In this document: positions 45,180-54,064 of the stretch, piece after piece
Position numbering within the stretch: the first letter of the stretch is position 1
Layout: the number at the start of each line of letters is the position of its first letter
Notes under the pieces: generated by a model
The model's input: only the letters and a program-made list of their open reading frames with translations
What the model was told of the DNA's origin: nothing
Databases searched by the model: none
Position numbers and translations under genes: made by a program
NCBI RefSeq assembly: GCF_010365285.1
Contig: NZ_CP048286.1
Coordinates: forward strand, 4,364,046-4,428,045
DNA: 64,000 nt
Direction: 5' to 3'
Source: Paenibacillus rhizovicinus
GTDB lineage: Bacteria > Bacillota > Bacilli > Paenibacillales > Paenibacillaceae

Positions 45180-46241
45180 ATGAATATTTACCGTTATGAA
45201 CAGAATCCGCTGGTCACCCCGGCGGACGTGAAGCCGCACCGTGACGATTTCGAAGTCATCGGCGCGTTCAACGCCGGTATCGCGGAGTATAACGGCGAAG
45301 TCATCATGCTGCTTCGGATCGCCGAGCGCCCGATCAGCCCGGATCCTGAAGTCATATTGGCTCCGGTCTACAACGTGGACACGAAGGAGCTGGATCTGAT
45401 TCCGGTTCGCAAAGACGACGAGCGTTACGACTTGTCGGATCCGCGCGTTATTATCTTGAAAGAAAACGCGCCGGCGTTTCAATATTTGACGTCGCTGTCG
45501 TACCTGCGCATCGCGCGCAGCCAGGACGGCCGCAACTTCACGATCGACGAGAAGCCGTTCCTGTATCCGTCCGAATCGCTGGAGACCTTCGGCATCGAAG
45601 ATCCGCGCATTACGCAAATCGGGGATACGTACTACATCTACTATTCCGCGGTATCGCCTGTCGGCATCGGCGAATCGCTCGTTTCGACGAAGGACTTCGT
45701 CGGCGTGGAACGCCACGGGATGATCTTCGGACCGGATAACAAGGATGTTCTGATTTTCCCGGAACGCATCAACGGCAAATACTACGCGCTGCATCGTCCG
45801 ACGACGAAGAGCGTCGGCAATCCGGAGATGTGGATCGCCGAGTCCGACAATCTGCTGTACTGGGGCAACCATAAGCACTTGATCGGCCTGCGCGACGGCA
45901 TGTGGGACAGCGGCCGCCTGGGCGGCGGCGCGGTTCCGTTCCGGACGGAGCGGGGCTGGCTCGAGCTGTACCACGGCGCGACCAAGGACCACCGCTACTG
46001 CATGGGCGCGGTGCTGCTGGATCTGAACGATCCGTCGAAGGTCATCGCCCGTTCCGTTAAGCCGGTCATGGAGCCGGATGCCGATTATGAAGCGAACGGC
46101 TTCTTCGGCGGCGTCGTGTTCTCCTGCGGCGTTCTTGTCGATGGCGACCGCGTGCGCATGTACTACGGCGCCGCGGACACGTCGATGGCATGCGCGGAGC
46201 TGAGCTTGCAAGAGATTTTGGACAGCTTGGAAGAGGTATAA
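45180..46241 (+). CDS. GH130 glycoside phosphorylase/hydrolase
   Basis: A 353-residue, five-bladed propeller enzyme of GH130, a family of beta-mannoside phosphorylases and beta-1,2-mannosidases. NAGIAEYNGEVIMLLRIAER, TFGIEDPRITQIGDTYYIYY (the ED pair includes the usual catalytic Asp) and KDVLIFPERINGKYYALHRP (family FPE motif) are characteristic. Phosphorylase or hydrolase cannot be settled by eye; it depends on phosphate-binding Arg/His residues. ATG at 45180 is chosen for its site GAGGAG; no signal peptide, so it acts on imported oligosaccharides. Last gene of the operon, followed by a terminator. Confidence 0.9.
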   Translation: MNIYRYEQNPLVTPADVKPHRDDFEVIGAFNAGIAEYNGEVIMLLRIAERPISPDPEVILAPVYNVDTKELDLIPVRKDDERYDLSDPRVIILKENAPAFQYLTSLSYLRIARSQDGRNFTIDEKPFLYPSESLETFGIEDPRITQIGDTYYIYYSAVSPVGIGESLVSTKDFVGVERHGMIFGPDNKDVLIFPERINGKYYALHRPTTKSVGNPEMWIAESDNLLYWGNHKHLIGLRDGMWDSGRLGGGAVPFRTERGWLELYHGATKDHRYCMGAVLLDLNDPSKVIARSVKPVMEPDADYEANGFFGGVVFSCGVLVDGDRVRMYYGAADTSMACAELSLQEILDSLEEV

Positions 46242-46273
46242 TTTCATTTATTCGTGTTTGCACTTATCATAGG

Positions 46274-46314
46274 AGCAGCCGCTTGGACGAGACGTCCCGG
46301 GCGGCTGCTTTTTT
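46274..46314 (+). terminator. Intrinsic terminator closing the GH130 operon
   Basis: AGCAGCCGC (46274-46282) with GCGGCTGCT (46301-46309), inner GGAC/GTCC pairs, six T. The rest of 46315-46560 holds no gene I can support. Confidence 0.9.
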
Positions 46315-46569
46315 GCGAGGTTCCGATCTTCGCCGGCTTGACGGCATTCCGTCGCACTCCTTCGCATTCCTGCGGGAAGCCGCCTTCATTTTGTTCATCC
46401 ATGCGATTGTTGGGGGCTCTTCTGCCGGCATGCCCCCTTCTATACGCCCCTATGCCGCCAGAATTCATGAAAAGCGTTTTCATAATCTCGCGCCTCCGCC
46501 CGCCGAAATCGCTAATCATTGCGATAGAAATCCAATCGTTGTGTTCTAGTTCCGGTTTCCCGCTGTCCG

Positions 46570-46575
46570 TATAAT
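46570..46575 (+). promoter_or_regulatory. -10 element of the Lpl-type transporter operon
   Basis: TATAAT at 46570-46575, 21 bases before the start codon. No good -35 is visible 16-18 bases upstream, consistent with activator control. Confidence 0.45.
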
Positions 46576-46595
46576 TAGCGTACAGAGGTGATCGC

Positions 46596-47489
46596 ATGCT
46601 CGAGAGACTGGCAAAATACCGTTGGCAGTACGTAATGATCGCACCGGCCGTAATCTTGTTGTTGTTGTTCAGCTATATTCCGATGGCCGGCATTCAAGTC
46701 GCGTTCAAGGATTTCCACATCGGCTACACGATCTGGAACGCTCCGTGGACCGGGGTTGAGAATTTCTCTTTTCTGAAGGATGACCAATTCTGGATCGTGG
46801 TGAAGAACACGATTATCATCGCGGTTCTTAAATTCGTGTTCGGCTTCCCGGCACCGATTATTCTCGCCCTTCTCATCAACGAAGTACGGCACAGCGGGTT
46901 CAAGCGGTTCGTGCAATCCGTCAGCTACCTGCCGCATTTCTTTTCCTGGATCGTCGTTGCGTATATCCTGCAATCGCTGCTGACGCTCGACGGGGGACTC
47001 GTCAATCAAATCGTGACCAAGACGGGCAGCGATCCGATCTTCTTCCTGGGCTCGACGGAATGGTTCCGTCCGATGATCGTGGCGAGCGGCCTGTGGAAGG
47101 AAGTCGGCTGGAATACGATACTGTACCTCGCGGCCATCACGACCATCGATCCGCAGCTGTACGAAGCGGCGAAGGTCGAAGGCGCGGGCAGGCTGGCGCA
47201 AATCCGCCATATTACGCTTCCCGGCATCATGCCGACAATCTCGATCGTGCTCATCCTGAGCATGCCGAGCTTGATTGCGGTCGGGATGGATCAGATCTAC
47301 CCGCTCATGAACCCGGCGAACCAACCGGTCGCGGACGTGCTCGACACGTACATTTTGCGAAGCGGGCTCCAGCAAGGCTATTTCGGAATGGCGACGGCAG
47401 TCGGCCTGCTGTCATCCGTCATCAGCTTGATTCTCGTGCTCGTCACGAATCAGACGGCGCGCAAAATCAACGGGGAGGGGCTCTGGTAG
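46596..47489 (+). CDS. ABC transporter permease (LplB-like)
   Basis: 297 residues, six membrane segments (MIAPAVILLLLFSYIPMAGI first), EAA loop QLYEAAKVEGAGRLAQIRHI. The LplB type moves complex sugars in Bacillus and Paenibacillus. Ribosome site AGAGGTGAT. First gene of a transporter operon that has no enzyme gene attached. Confidence 0.92.
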   Translation: MLERLAKYRWQYVMIAPAVILLLLFSYIPMAGIQVAFKDFHIGYTIWNAPWTGVENFSFLKDDQFWIVVKNTIIIAVLKFVFGFPAPIILALLINEVRHSGFKRFVQSVSYLPHFFSWIVVAYILQSLLTLDGGLVNQIVTKTGSDPIFFLGSTEWFRPMIVASGLWKEVGWNTILYLAAITTIDPQLYEAAKVEGAGRLAQIRHITLPGIMPTISIVLILSMPSLIAVGMDQIYPLMNPANQPVADVLDTYILRSGLQQGYFGMATAVGLLSSVISLILVLVTNQTARKINGEGLW

Positions 47490-47492
47490 CAT

Positions 47493-48389
47493 ATGAAACG
47501 TTCGGCAGGCGACAAAGCAAGTCAAATCGTCATCATTGTCCTGTTATCGCTGTTATGCGTTACGGTCATCTATCCGTTCCTGTATATGCTGGCCATTTCC
47601 CTGAACCAGGGAAATGATGCGGCCAAAGGCGGCGTGTATTTGTGGCCGCGCGCGTTTACGTTCTATAACTTCCGGATCGTGCTCGGCAACGAAGTCATCC
47701 AGCATTCCTACTGGATCACGATCGCCCGGACGATCCTCGGCACGGTCTTGGGCCTGCTCGTCACGCTGCTGGCCGCGTTCGGCTTGTCGTACCGGGCGCT
47801 GCCGATGCGGGGAACGATTCTCGGGTACGTGCTGCTGACGATGCTGTTCAGCGGCGGGCTGATTCCGTTCTACATCCAGCTTCACGACCTGCATTTGCTG
47901 AATTCGTTCTGGGTGTATATCGTGCCGAGCGCGTTCTCGGCGTGGAACATGTTCGTCATGATGAAGTTCATTCAAGGCATTCCCGAAGCGCTGATCGAAT
48001 CGGCCGAGATGGACGGCGCCCATCCGTTCCGGGTGCTGTGGTCCATTATCCTGCCGCTGTCCAAACCGATGCTGGCCGCGCTCGGATTATTTACCGGCGT
48101 CATGCACTGGAACGATTGGTTCGCGGGCGCGTTCTTCGTCTCGAACCAGAAGCTGATTCCCGTGCAGACGTTCTTGCAGCAGCTGCTGTCCGCGCAGGAC
48201 ATTTCGGCGGTGCTCGGCTCCAACAACAACGTGGAGGCGCTGGCCCGGGGCACGAGCCTTGCGAACGTCACGCTGATGTCGATCAAGATGGCGACCGTCA
48301 TGGTGAGCGCGATTCCGATCCTGTGCGTCTATCCGTTCCTGCAGCGGTATTTCGTCAAAGGCGTACTGATCGGGTCCGTCAAAGGCTAG
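47493..48389 (+). CDS. ABC transporter permease (LplC-like)
   Basis: 298 residues, three bases after the LplB-like gene, ribosome site GGGGAGGGG within that gene. Membrane segments from IVIIVLLSLLCVTVIYPFLY; EAA loop ALIESAEMDGAHPFRVLWSI; ends FVKGVLIGSVKG, typical of the family. Confidence 0.92.
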   Translation: MKRSAGDKASQIVIIVLLSLLCVTVIYPFLYMLAISLNQGNDAAKGGVYLWPRAFTFYNFRIVLGNEVIQHSYWITIARTILGTVLGLLVTLLAAFGLSYRALPMRGTILGYVLLTMLFSGGLIPFYIQLHDLHLLNSFWVYIVPSAFSAWNMFVMMKFIQGIPEALIESAEMDGAHPFRVLWSIILPLSKPMLAALGLFTGVMHWNDWFAGAFFVSNQKLIPVQTFLQQLLSAQDISAVLGSNNNVEALARGTSLANVTLMSIKMATVMVSAIPILCVYPFLQRYFVKGVLIGSVKG

Positions 48390-48484
48390 CATGATAAGGC
48401 GCAGTAAAGCGGTAAGTAATTCCTTGAACAGCAGGTGTCCGGAAACACCATATATAATGGGGAAATAGAAAGGGGAAGCAGTGC

Positions 48485-50194
48485 ATGAATGTATCCACGG
48501 CAAGAAAGGGCATGGCCATCGCTTTAACGGCGCTCATGTTCGGCCTGACGGCATGCTCGAGCGGCGGAAACGACGGCGGCGGCAACGGCCAGGCGGGGCA
48601 AGCGAATACGAATCAAGCCGCAGGCTCTGCGACGGATGCGGGCGGTTCCGCCGGCTCCAAGACGTTTAAGCTCTGGCTCGGCTGGACCGCGACGATCAAC
48701 AACGACAGCATGGTGCAGAAGTATTGGAGAGAGCACGAGCCAGGCATCGACGTCCAGCTGGAAGCGACGCAGGGCGACGCCATGACGGCCTTGAACCTGA
48801 AGCTGAACACGGGCGGCTTCGATGACGCGGCGTTGTTCGGCAGAAGCGATATCGTCGATTCCTCGATGACCCGTTCCAACAGCATTCTCCCGGTCGAGCA
48901 GTATTTCAACATGCCGGATAAATATCCCGGGCTGGCTTCCATCCCGAAGGAGTACCTGGATGCCATGAAGGACAAGGACGGCCATATCTGGTCGATCCCG
49001 ACGTGGTTTGACCAGAACCCCAAAGATCCGTGGCCGGGCTGGGCGTCGCTTGGCTGGTTCGTGCGGAAGGACATCCTCGATAAGACCGGCATGAAGACGG
49101 ACGATCTGAAAACGATCTCCGGCGTGGAGAATTACCTGAAGGCCGCGGCGCAGCAGAAGGACCCGTCCGGCAAACCGTACATTCCGCTCAGCTTCCTGTC
49201 GGACGCGAGCGACGAGAACGTCATCCTGAGCACGTTCGGCGTATCGACCTCGACGGCCGGAGGCGTGATTCCGGTGGAGAAGAAGGACGACGGCAGCTAT
49301 CAATTCATCTATGATAACCCGCAGTACAAGGCGGCCTACCAATGGATGAACCAAATGTACCGCGAAGGCCTTATCGATGCCGAGGCGATCACGGACAAAG
49401 CGGAGCGCTACAAGGAGAAGACCAAATCCGGACGCATCGCGATGAACGCCGGCGGATTCTTCAACATGGACGCGCATATCTGGGAGATTCTCGACGGGCC
49501 GACGGAGCCGGCCTGGTTCTACGAGACGATCCCGTATCCGCAGGTGCCGGGCGTCGGCCATATCGGAGCGAATCAAATCGTCAATCCGTACCCGGCCAAT
49601 GACTTATACATCAGCAAAGATACGAAGAATCTGGATGCCATCCTCAAATTCGTGGACTACATGCTGACGCCGAAGGCGGAGCAGCAGCAGGTCGCGAACG
49701 AAGGTCCGGCAGGCGTGTTCTGGGATTGGGTGGATAAGCCGCTCGGACTGTGGAAATTCACGGATGCCAACTACCAACAGCTTCACGATTCCGGCGACGC
49801 GGCCAAAATCGCGAGCACGAATCCCGGCCTCTACGGAATCTCGTCCTACAGCAACGAGTGGTACCCGTGGTGGAACTATGCCGTGACCGATCCGAAGGGC
49901 CGGCAGAAGACGATCGATTTCACCGAGCAGATCGGCAAGATGGGCGGCGTCCGGGTCGCGGAGCCGTACGATATGGTAAAAGCGAAGCCGGGCGGCCTGT
50001 GGGAGAAATATTTGCCCGAGCTCGAGAATGTCCGCAAGGAGTTCAAGGCGAAGCTGCTGATGGCCAAGAACGACAAAGGATTCGAGGCGGCATGGAGCGA
50101 CTTCCAATCCGCGCTTGAGAAACGCGCGCACTGGAGCGAGCTCAAGCAGGAATGGAACGCGACGTTCCAAGAGCAGTCCGCGGCGGCCAAATAA
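48485..50194 (+). CDS. ABC transporter substrate-binding lipoprotein (LplA-like)
   Basis: A 569-residue protein, the larger size usual for LplA-type binding proteins. Lipobox GLTACS (Cys about 24) with a Gly/Asn-rich tether; KLWLGWTATINNDSMVQKYW starts the mature fold. It follows the permeases after 95 bases, with a TATAAT-like element (48452) that may provide extra expression. Ribosome site AAAGGGGA. The ligand is unknown; the sensor kinase that follows may sense the same ligand. Confidence 0.92.
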   Translation: MNVSTARKGMAIALTALMFGLTACSSGGNDGGGNGQAGQANTNQAAGSATDAGGSAGSKTFKLWLGWTATINNDSMVQKYWREHEPGIDVQLEATQGDAMTALNLKLNTGGFDDAALFGRSDIVDSSMTRSNSILPVEQYFNMPDKYPGLASIPKEYLDAMKDKDGHIWSIPTWFDQNPKDPWPGWASLGWFVRKDILDKTGMKTDDLKTISGVENYLKAAAQQKDPSGKPYIPLSFLSDASDENVILSTFGVSTSTAGGVIPVEKKDDGSYQFIYDNPQYKAAYQWMNQMYREGLIDAEAITDKAERYKEKTKSGRIAMNAGGFFNMDAHIWEILDGPTEPAWFYETIPYPQVPGVGHIGANQIVNPYPANDLYISKDTKNLDAILKFVDYMLTPKAEQQQVANEGPAGVFWDWVDKPLGLWKFTDANYQQLHDSGDAAKIASTNPGLYGISSYSNEWYPWWNYAVTDPKGRQKTIDFTEQIGKMGGVRVAEPYDMVKAKPGGLWEKYLPELENVRKEFKAKLLMAKNDKGFEAAWSDFQSALEKRAHWSELKQEWNATFQEQSAAAK

Positions 50195-50225
50195 TAGAAG
50201 CGGACCGGTGTGACGCCGCACAAGA

Positions 50226-50300
50226 ATCGCATCGAGGTCGCATCGGAATCGCATGGAAAACCGCAACGAAGTTCGCAATGGGATCGCATCGAAATTGCAT
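50226..50300. repeat. Seven imperfect 11-base tandem units
   Basis: Units of the form ATCGCATCGAG, GTCGCATCGGA, ATCGCATGGAA and so on, drifting in the middle and returning to ATCGCATCGAA. Non-coding, between the binding-protein stop and a terminator. The period is close to one DNA turn. Confidence 0.6.
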
Positions 50301-50312
50301 GCCTGTCTGACC

Positions 50313-50344
50313 AAGGGGAGCCGTCTACGTGACGGCTTCCCTTT
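50313..50344 (+). terminator. Intrinsic terminator between binding protein and sensor kinase
   Basis: AAGGGGAGCCGTC pairs with GACGGCTTCCCTT around a TACGT loop. The T-run is short (CTTTC). Transport and signalling genes are thus separate units. Confidence 0.7.
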
Positions 50345-50423
50345 CGGCACGATTCAGGAGGGAGCTTCCTGTTAACCGCCCGGGGGTCGTATGATATACT
50401 CCGTTGTAAAAGGGGATGAAGCC

Positions 50424-52286
50424 TTGCGGCAGCGATTGGATAAATGGATATTGGGCTTCACCCGAAGAATGCGCCTCCGCGGCAAAATCGTGGTGCTGTA
50501 CGTGATGATTCTGCTGCTGCCCACGCTCGTGCTGAGCAGCGGCGCCGTTTACTGGGTCATCCGCAGCTTTCATCAGAGCTATACGAACACGGCGGAGGAA
50601 GCGGTGCAGCAGACGGCGCAGGTCGTCGACTTCAGCAAGAAGAGCTACGACCTCTTGGCGGTTCGCACGGCGACCGACGGCGAACTGATCGCCAGGCTCG
50701 GCCGTGAATATGCGGACATGACCGAAGTGGTGGATACGGTCAACTACGTGGACAGGACGTTCCTGATCACGAGCAAATATTTGCCGGGCATCGCGGATTT
50801 CCGCATCTATCACACGAACGAGACGCTCGTTCAGGATGGCCAGCTGCTATGGCGGCCCGAAGCGCGCAAGCTCTCCGGCATGGACGAGCGCTCCTGGTAC
50901 GACGAAGCGAAGAAGTCGCAGAATCCGCTCTTCTGGAGCAGCGTGCCGGGCAATCCGAACCAAAGCGTGATCACGCGCAAAATCATCGACAACACCGGAA
51001 ATCTCCTCGGCATGGTCTATATTCTATTGAATTACGACGCCGTGTTCGGCGAATTGCTGGATCATCCGTTCAACGGCGGCAGCCTGTACATCGTCGACGA
51101 TGCCCATCGCATTCTGGCGGCGACGGACCGATCGGAAATCGGCAAGCGCTTGCAATTGAAAGCATGGGACGCCGGCAGCCTAACCGGCACGGCCGGCGCC
51201 GCCGCAACCGGCACCGGCACGTCCGTAGCGTCGAACGCAGCATCGTCGGCGGAAGACGAGAAGAAAGGTTCCGTGGTGGATCTGTCGGACACGAAGGAAA
51301 TGCTGCTGACCCAGCCTTTGTCCTCCCATTGGACGCTGGTGGCGCTGATGCGCACGAAGCATCTCGACAATCAGAACCGGATGATTCTCATTCTGATCGT
51401 CAGCATCGTGACGTTCTTCCTGCTGCTGTCGATGTCTCTGATGACGACGATCGTCCGGAATATCGTCCGGCGGATCCGCAAGCTCGGCATGCGGATGGGC
51501 GACCTTTCCCGCGGCGAATTCGAGGCATCGGTCCGCTATAGCCAGAACGACGAGCTGGGCGACCTGGAGAACCGGTTCAACTCCATGTCGGAGCGGCTCG
51601 GCAGGCTGGTCGAGGACATCACGAAGGCCGGACTGGCGGAGAAGGAGCAGGCGTTCAAGGCGCTGCAGGCGCAGATCAATCCGCATTTCATCTATAATTC
51701 GCTCGGCCTTCTGCGCTGGCGGGCGATGGATGCGGACGACGGGGAGCAAATTCAAATTATCGACGCGCTGACGACGTTCTACCGCATCACCTTGAACAAC
51801 CGAATCAGCTCGATCCGGATCCGCGACGAGCTCGAGCATGTCAAAGCCTATCTCGACATTTGCCAATTCCGCTATCCCGGCCGCGTGAAGGTCGAATGGG
51901 ACATCGACGAGGGCGCGCTCGACTTCTATACGGTCAAGACCGTGCTGCAGCCGATCGTGGAGAACTGCTATCTGCACGGTGCCATTACCCGCAAGCCCGG
52001 AGCAGTGATCCGCATCGCCGTCGCCCGGGAAGCGGGGAACATGATCCGTATGTCCGTCTACGACAGCGGGCAGGGGATTCCGGCCCATGTCCTCGCGGCG
52101 ATCGGGCAGGGCACGCATGTCGGCAAGGGCGGCGGATTCGGAACGCCCAACATCAAAGAGCGGCTTGCGCTTTATTTCGGGAGCGGCGCGGCGTTGACGA
52201 TCGACAGCGAGCCCGGCGCGTGGACGCTGGTGTCCGTCGTCTTCCCGGCTTGCTCCGCGGAGCCGATGATCAGGAGGGAAGCCTAA
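50424..52286 (+). CDS. YesM-type sensor histidine kinase
   Basis: About 620 residues: a membrane segment at about 20-43, a large extracellular sensor part, a second membrane segment at about 318-340, HAMP, the phosphoacceptor His421 (QINPHFIYNSLGLLRWRA) and a HATPase domain (YDSGQGIP). The start is taken as TTG at 50424 because AAAAGGGG lies eight bases upstream; the ATG at 50391 sits in a TATGATATACT sequence that looks like a -10 element. The sensor part contains an odd Ala/Thr/Gly-rich insert near residue 250-280. Co-transcribed with the response regulator two bases later. Confidence 0.88.
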   Translation: MRQRLDKWILGFTRRMRLRGKIVVLYVMILLLPTLVLSSGAVYWVIRSFHQSYTNTAEEAVQQTAQVVDFSKKSYDLLAVRTATDGELIARLGREYADMTEVVDTVNYVDRTFLITSKYLPGIADFRIYHTNETLVQDGQLLWRPEARKLSGMDERSWYDEAKKSQNPLFWSSVPGNPNQSVITRKIIDNTGNLLGMVYILLNYDAVFGELLDHPFNGGSLYIVDDAHRILAATDRSEIGKRLQLKAWDAGSLTGTAGAAATGTGTSVASNAASSAEDEKKGSVVDLSDTKEMLLTQPLSSHWTLVALMRTKHLDNQNRMILILIVSIVTFFLLLSMSLMTTIVRNIVRRIRKLGMRMGDLSRGEFEASVRYSQNDELGDLENRFNSMSERLGRLVEDITKAGLAEKEQAFKALQAQINPHFIYNSLGLLRWRAMDADDGEQIQIIDALTTFYRITLNNRISSIRIRDELEHVKAYLDICQFRYPGRVKVEWDIDEGALDFYTVKTVLQPIVENCYLHGAITRKPGAVIRIAVAREAGNMIRMSVYDSGQGIPAHVLAAIGQGTHVGKGGGFGTPNIKERLALYFGSGAALTIDSEPGAWTLVSVVFPACSAEPMIRREA

Positions 52287-52287
52287 T

Positions 52288-53880
52288 ATGCTCAAAATAC
52301 TCATCGTGGACGATGAGCCTTCCAATATTCAAGGCCTTGTCCGTTATATCGATTGGCAATCGCTCGGGTACGATAAGCCGGTGACGATGGAGGGGGGCGA
52401 AGAAGCGCTGGACGAACTGCGCGCGACGCCCTTCGACGTGCTCATCTCCGACGTGTCGATGCCCGGCATGAACGGCATCGAGCTGGTGGCGGGAGCGAAG
52501 AAGCTGCATCCCCACATTCAGGTGCTGATGATCAGCGGCTACAACGAATTCGAATTCGTGCAGGATGCGATCCATGTCGGCGCGCAGGCCTACGTGCTCA
52601 AACCGCTCAAGATGGAGGAAGTAACGAGCCGTCTCGCGGGTTTTCGGGAGACGCTGGAGAAGATGCGCAGCATCGTCGTCCAGACGAGCGAGCTGGAGAA
52701 GAAAGTATCGGAGAGCCAGAAGCTCGTGAAGGAACGGTTCGTCAGCGACTTGATCGCGGAAATCCCGCAGACGGACGAAATGCTCGCTTCCTGGAAGCTC
52801 TTGATGGAGCTGCCGGACGCGGCGGCGGGGTTTCAAATCCTGGTGTTCGGCCTGGATCACTTCCTGTCGTCGGGCAAGGAGGCCAAAGACCGGATCGTCC
52901 TTGGAAGCGGATTCAAGCAAACCGCGGAGGTCGGCATGTCCGACACCGAGCCGATGTTCCTGGCGCAGATCACGCCGGACGAGATCGTCGTCTTGCATTT
53001 CAACCGGACGCCGGAGCAACGCGCGAAGATCGAGAAGCGGCTGCCGTTCGTCCAGAGCATGATGCGCGAGCAGTACGGCGCCACGATAACCGTCGGCTGC
53101 GGCCGGACGGGGAACAGCTGGGAAGAGGTGCCGCTCTGCTATAAGGAGATCAAATTCATGATGGCGAAGGCCCGGCTTATCTCGGACGGGCAGATCGTTC
53201 GGCACGATTACATCGACCGCAGCGAATTCCAGGACTTCCGGCTGCGCGAGGAATTCATGCCGAACATCGTCAAGTTGATGGAGTTGGGCGATTCCGCGAA
53301 GGTCGGCGCATACATGAACCGCATTCTGGACGTGCTGCTGACCCAGGAGCCGGCCTCGTTCTCCTACGTGCAGGCGTTCGGCATGAGTTTCCTGAGCGAG
53401 CTGATCCGCAATTTGAAGTGGAAGGACGACGCGGACGGCGAGATGAACATCCTGATGTGGCGCCGGATGCTGGATTGCTCCAGCACGGGACAGATCGTTC
53501 TGCTGCTCGTCGATTACGTCGACCGGTACATGACGATCGAGAAGAAGGAGCGCATGAACCAGCAGCATAATCTGATTAGCCGCATTGCCGCTTTCATCGA
53601 GGAGCGTCTCCAGGAGAACTGGACGGTCAAGCAGCTGGCGGAGGAATTCAGCCTGAACGCGAGCTACCTCAGCGTCCTGTTCAAACGGGAGATGGGGAAG
53701 ACGATCTCGGAATTCGTCCAGGAAATCCGCATCGACCGGGCGCGGCGGCTGTTGAAGGATCCGGGCATCAAAGTCTACGAAGTGGCGGATCGGGTCGGGA
53801 TTCAAACTTCGGCGTATTTTACGTATTTGTTCAAGAAGATGGTCGGCTGCACGCCCCAGGAATACAGGGATTATCATTGA
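52288..53880 (+). CDS. YesN-type response regulator (REC plus AraC HTH)
   Basis: 530 residues. Receiver domain with DDE (8-10), Asp55 (LISDVSMPGMNG) and Lys in VLKPLK; coiled-coil-like stretch near 130-150; C-terminal AraC domain (QLAEEFSLNASYLSVLFKRE, EVADRVGIQTSAYFTYLFKK). Ribosome site GGAGGGAAG. Partner of the preceding kinase; its likely target is the Lpl-type transporter operon upstream. Confidence 0.93.
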   Translation: MLKILIVDDEPSNIQGLVRYIDWQSLGYDKPVTMEGGEEALDELRATPFDVLISDVSMPGMNGIELVAGAKKLHPHIQVLMISGYNEFEFVQDAIHVGAQAYVLKPLKMEEVTSRLAGFRETLEKMRSIVVQTSELEKKVSESQKLVKERFVSDLIAEIPQTDEMLASWKLLMELPDAAAGFQILVFGLDHFLSSGKEAKDRIVLGSGFKQTAEVGMSDTEPMFLAQITPDEIVVLHFNRTPEQRAKIEKRLPFVQSMMREQYGATITVGCGRTGNSWEEVPLCYKEIKFMMAKARLISDGQIVRHDYIDRSEFQDFRLREEFMPNIVKLMELGDSAKVGAYMNRILDVLLTQEPASFSYVQAFGMSFLSELIRNLKWKDDADGEMNILMWRRMLDCSSTGQIVLLLVDYVDRYMTIEKKERMNQQHNLISRIAAFIEERLQENWTVKQLAEEFSLNASYLSVLFKREMGKTISEFVQEIRIDRARRLLKDPGIKVYEVADRVGIQTSAYFTYLFKKMVGCTPQEYRDYH

Positions 53881-53917
53881 CGGCTCCTGGTGAAGGACCA
53901 ATATTCTCAACCGAAGA

Positions 53918-53958
53918 GACTAGCCGCTGGTCTGCCTTAGACCTGTGGCTGGTCTTTT
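53918..53958 (+). terminator. Terminator after the response regulator
   Basis: GACTAGCC (53918-53925) with GGCTGGTC (53947-53954, one G-U), inner GGTCT/AGACC, then four T. Confidence 0.75.
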
Positions 53959-54003
53959 CTCGCGTGCTCCCCTATGCGCATTTGCGAAACAATAGCACAA
54001 TAG

Positions 54004-54034
54004 AAAAGCGGCAGTCCTCGGACTGCCGCTTTTT
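54004..54034. terminator. Bidirectional terminator between convergent genes
   Basis: A near-perfect stem, AAAAGCGGCAGTC (54004-54016) and GACTGCCGCTTTT (54021-54033), with a four-base loop. It serves the response-regulator side and the minus-strand gene ending at 54065. Confidence 0.9.
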
Positions 54035-54064
54035 CAATCGATATGTCTGCGATGCTAGCAGGTC

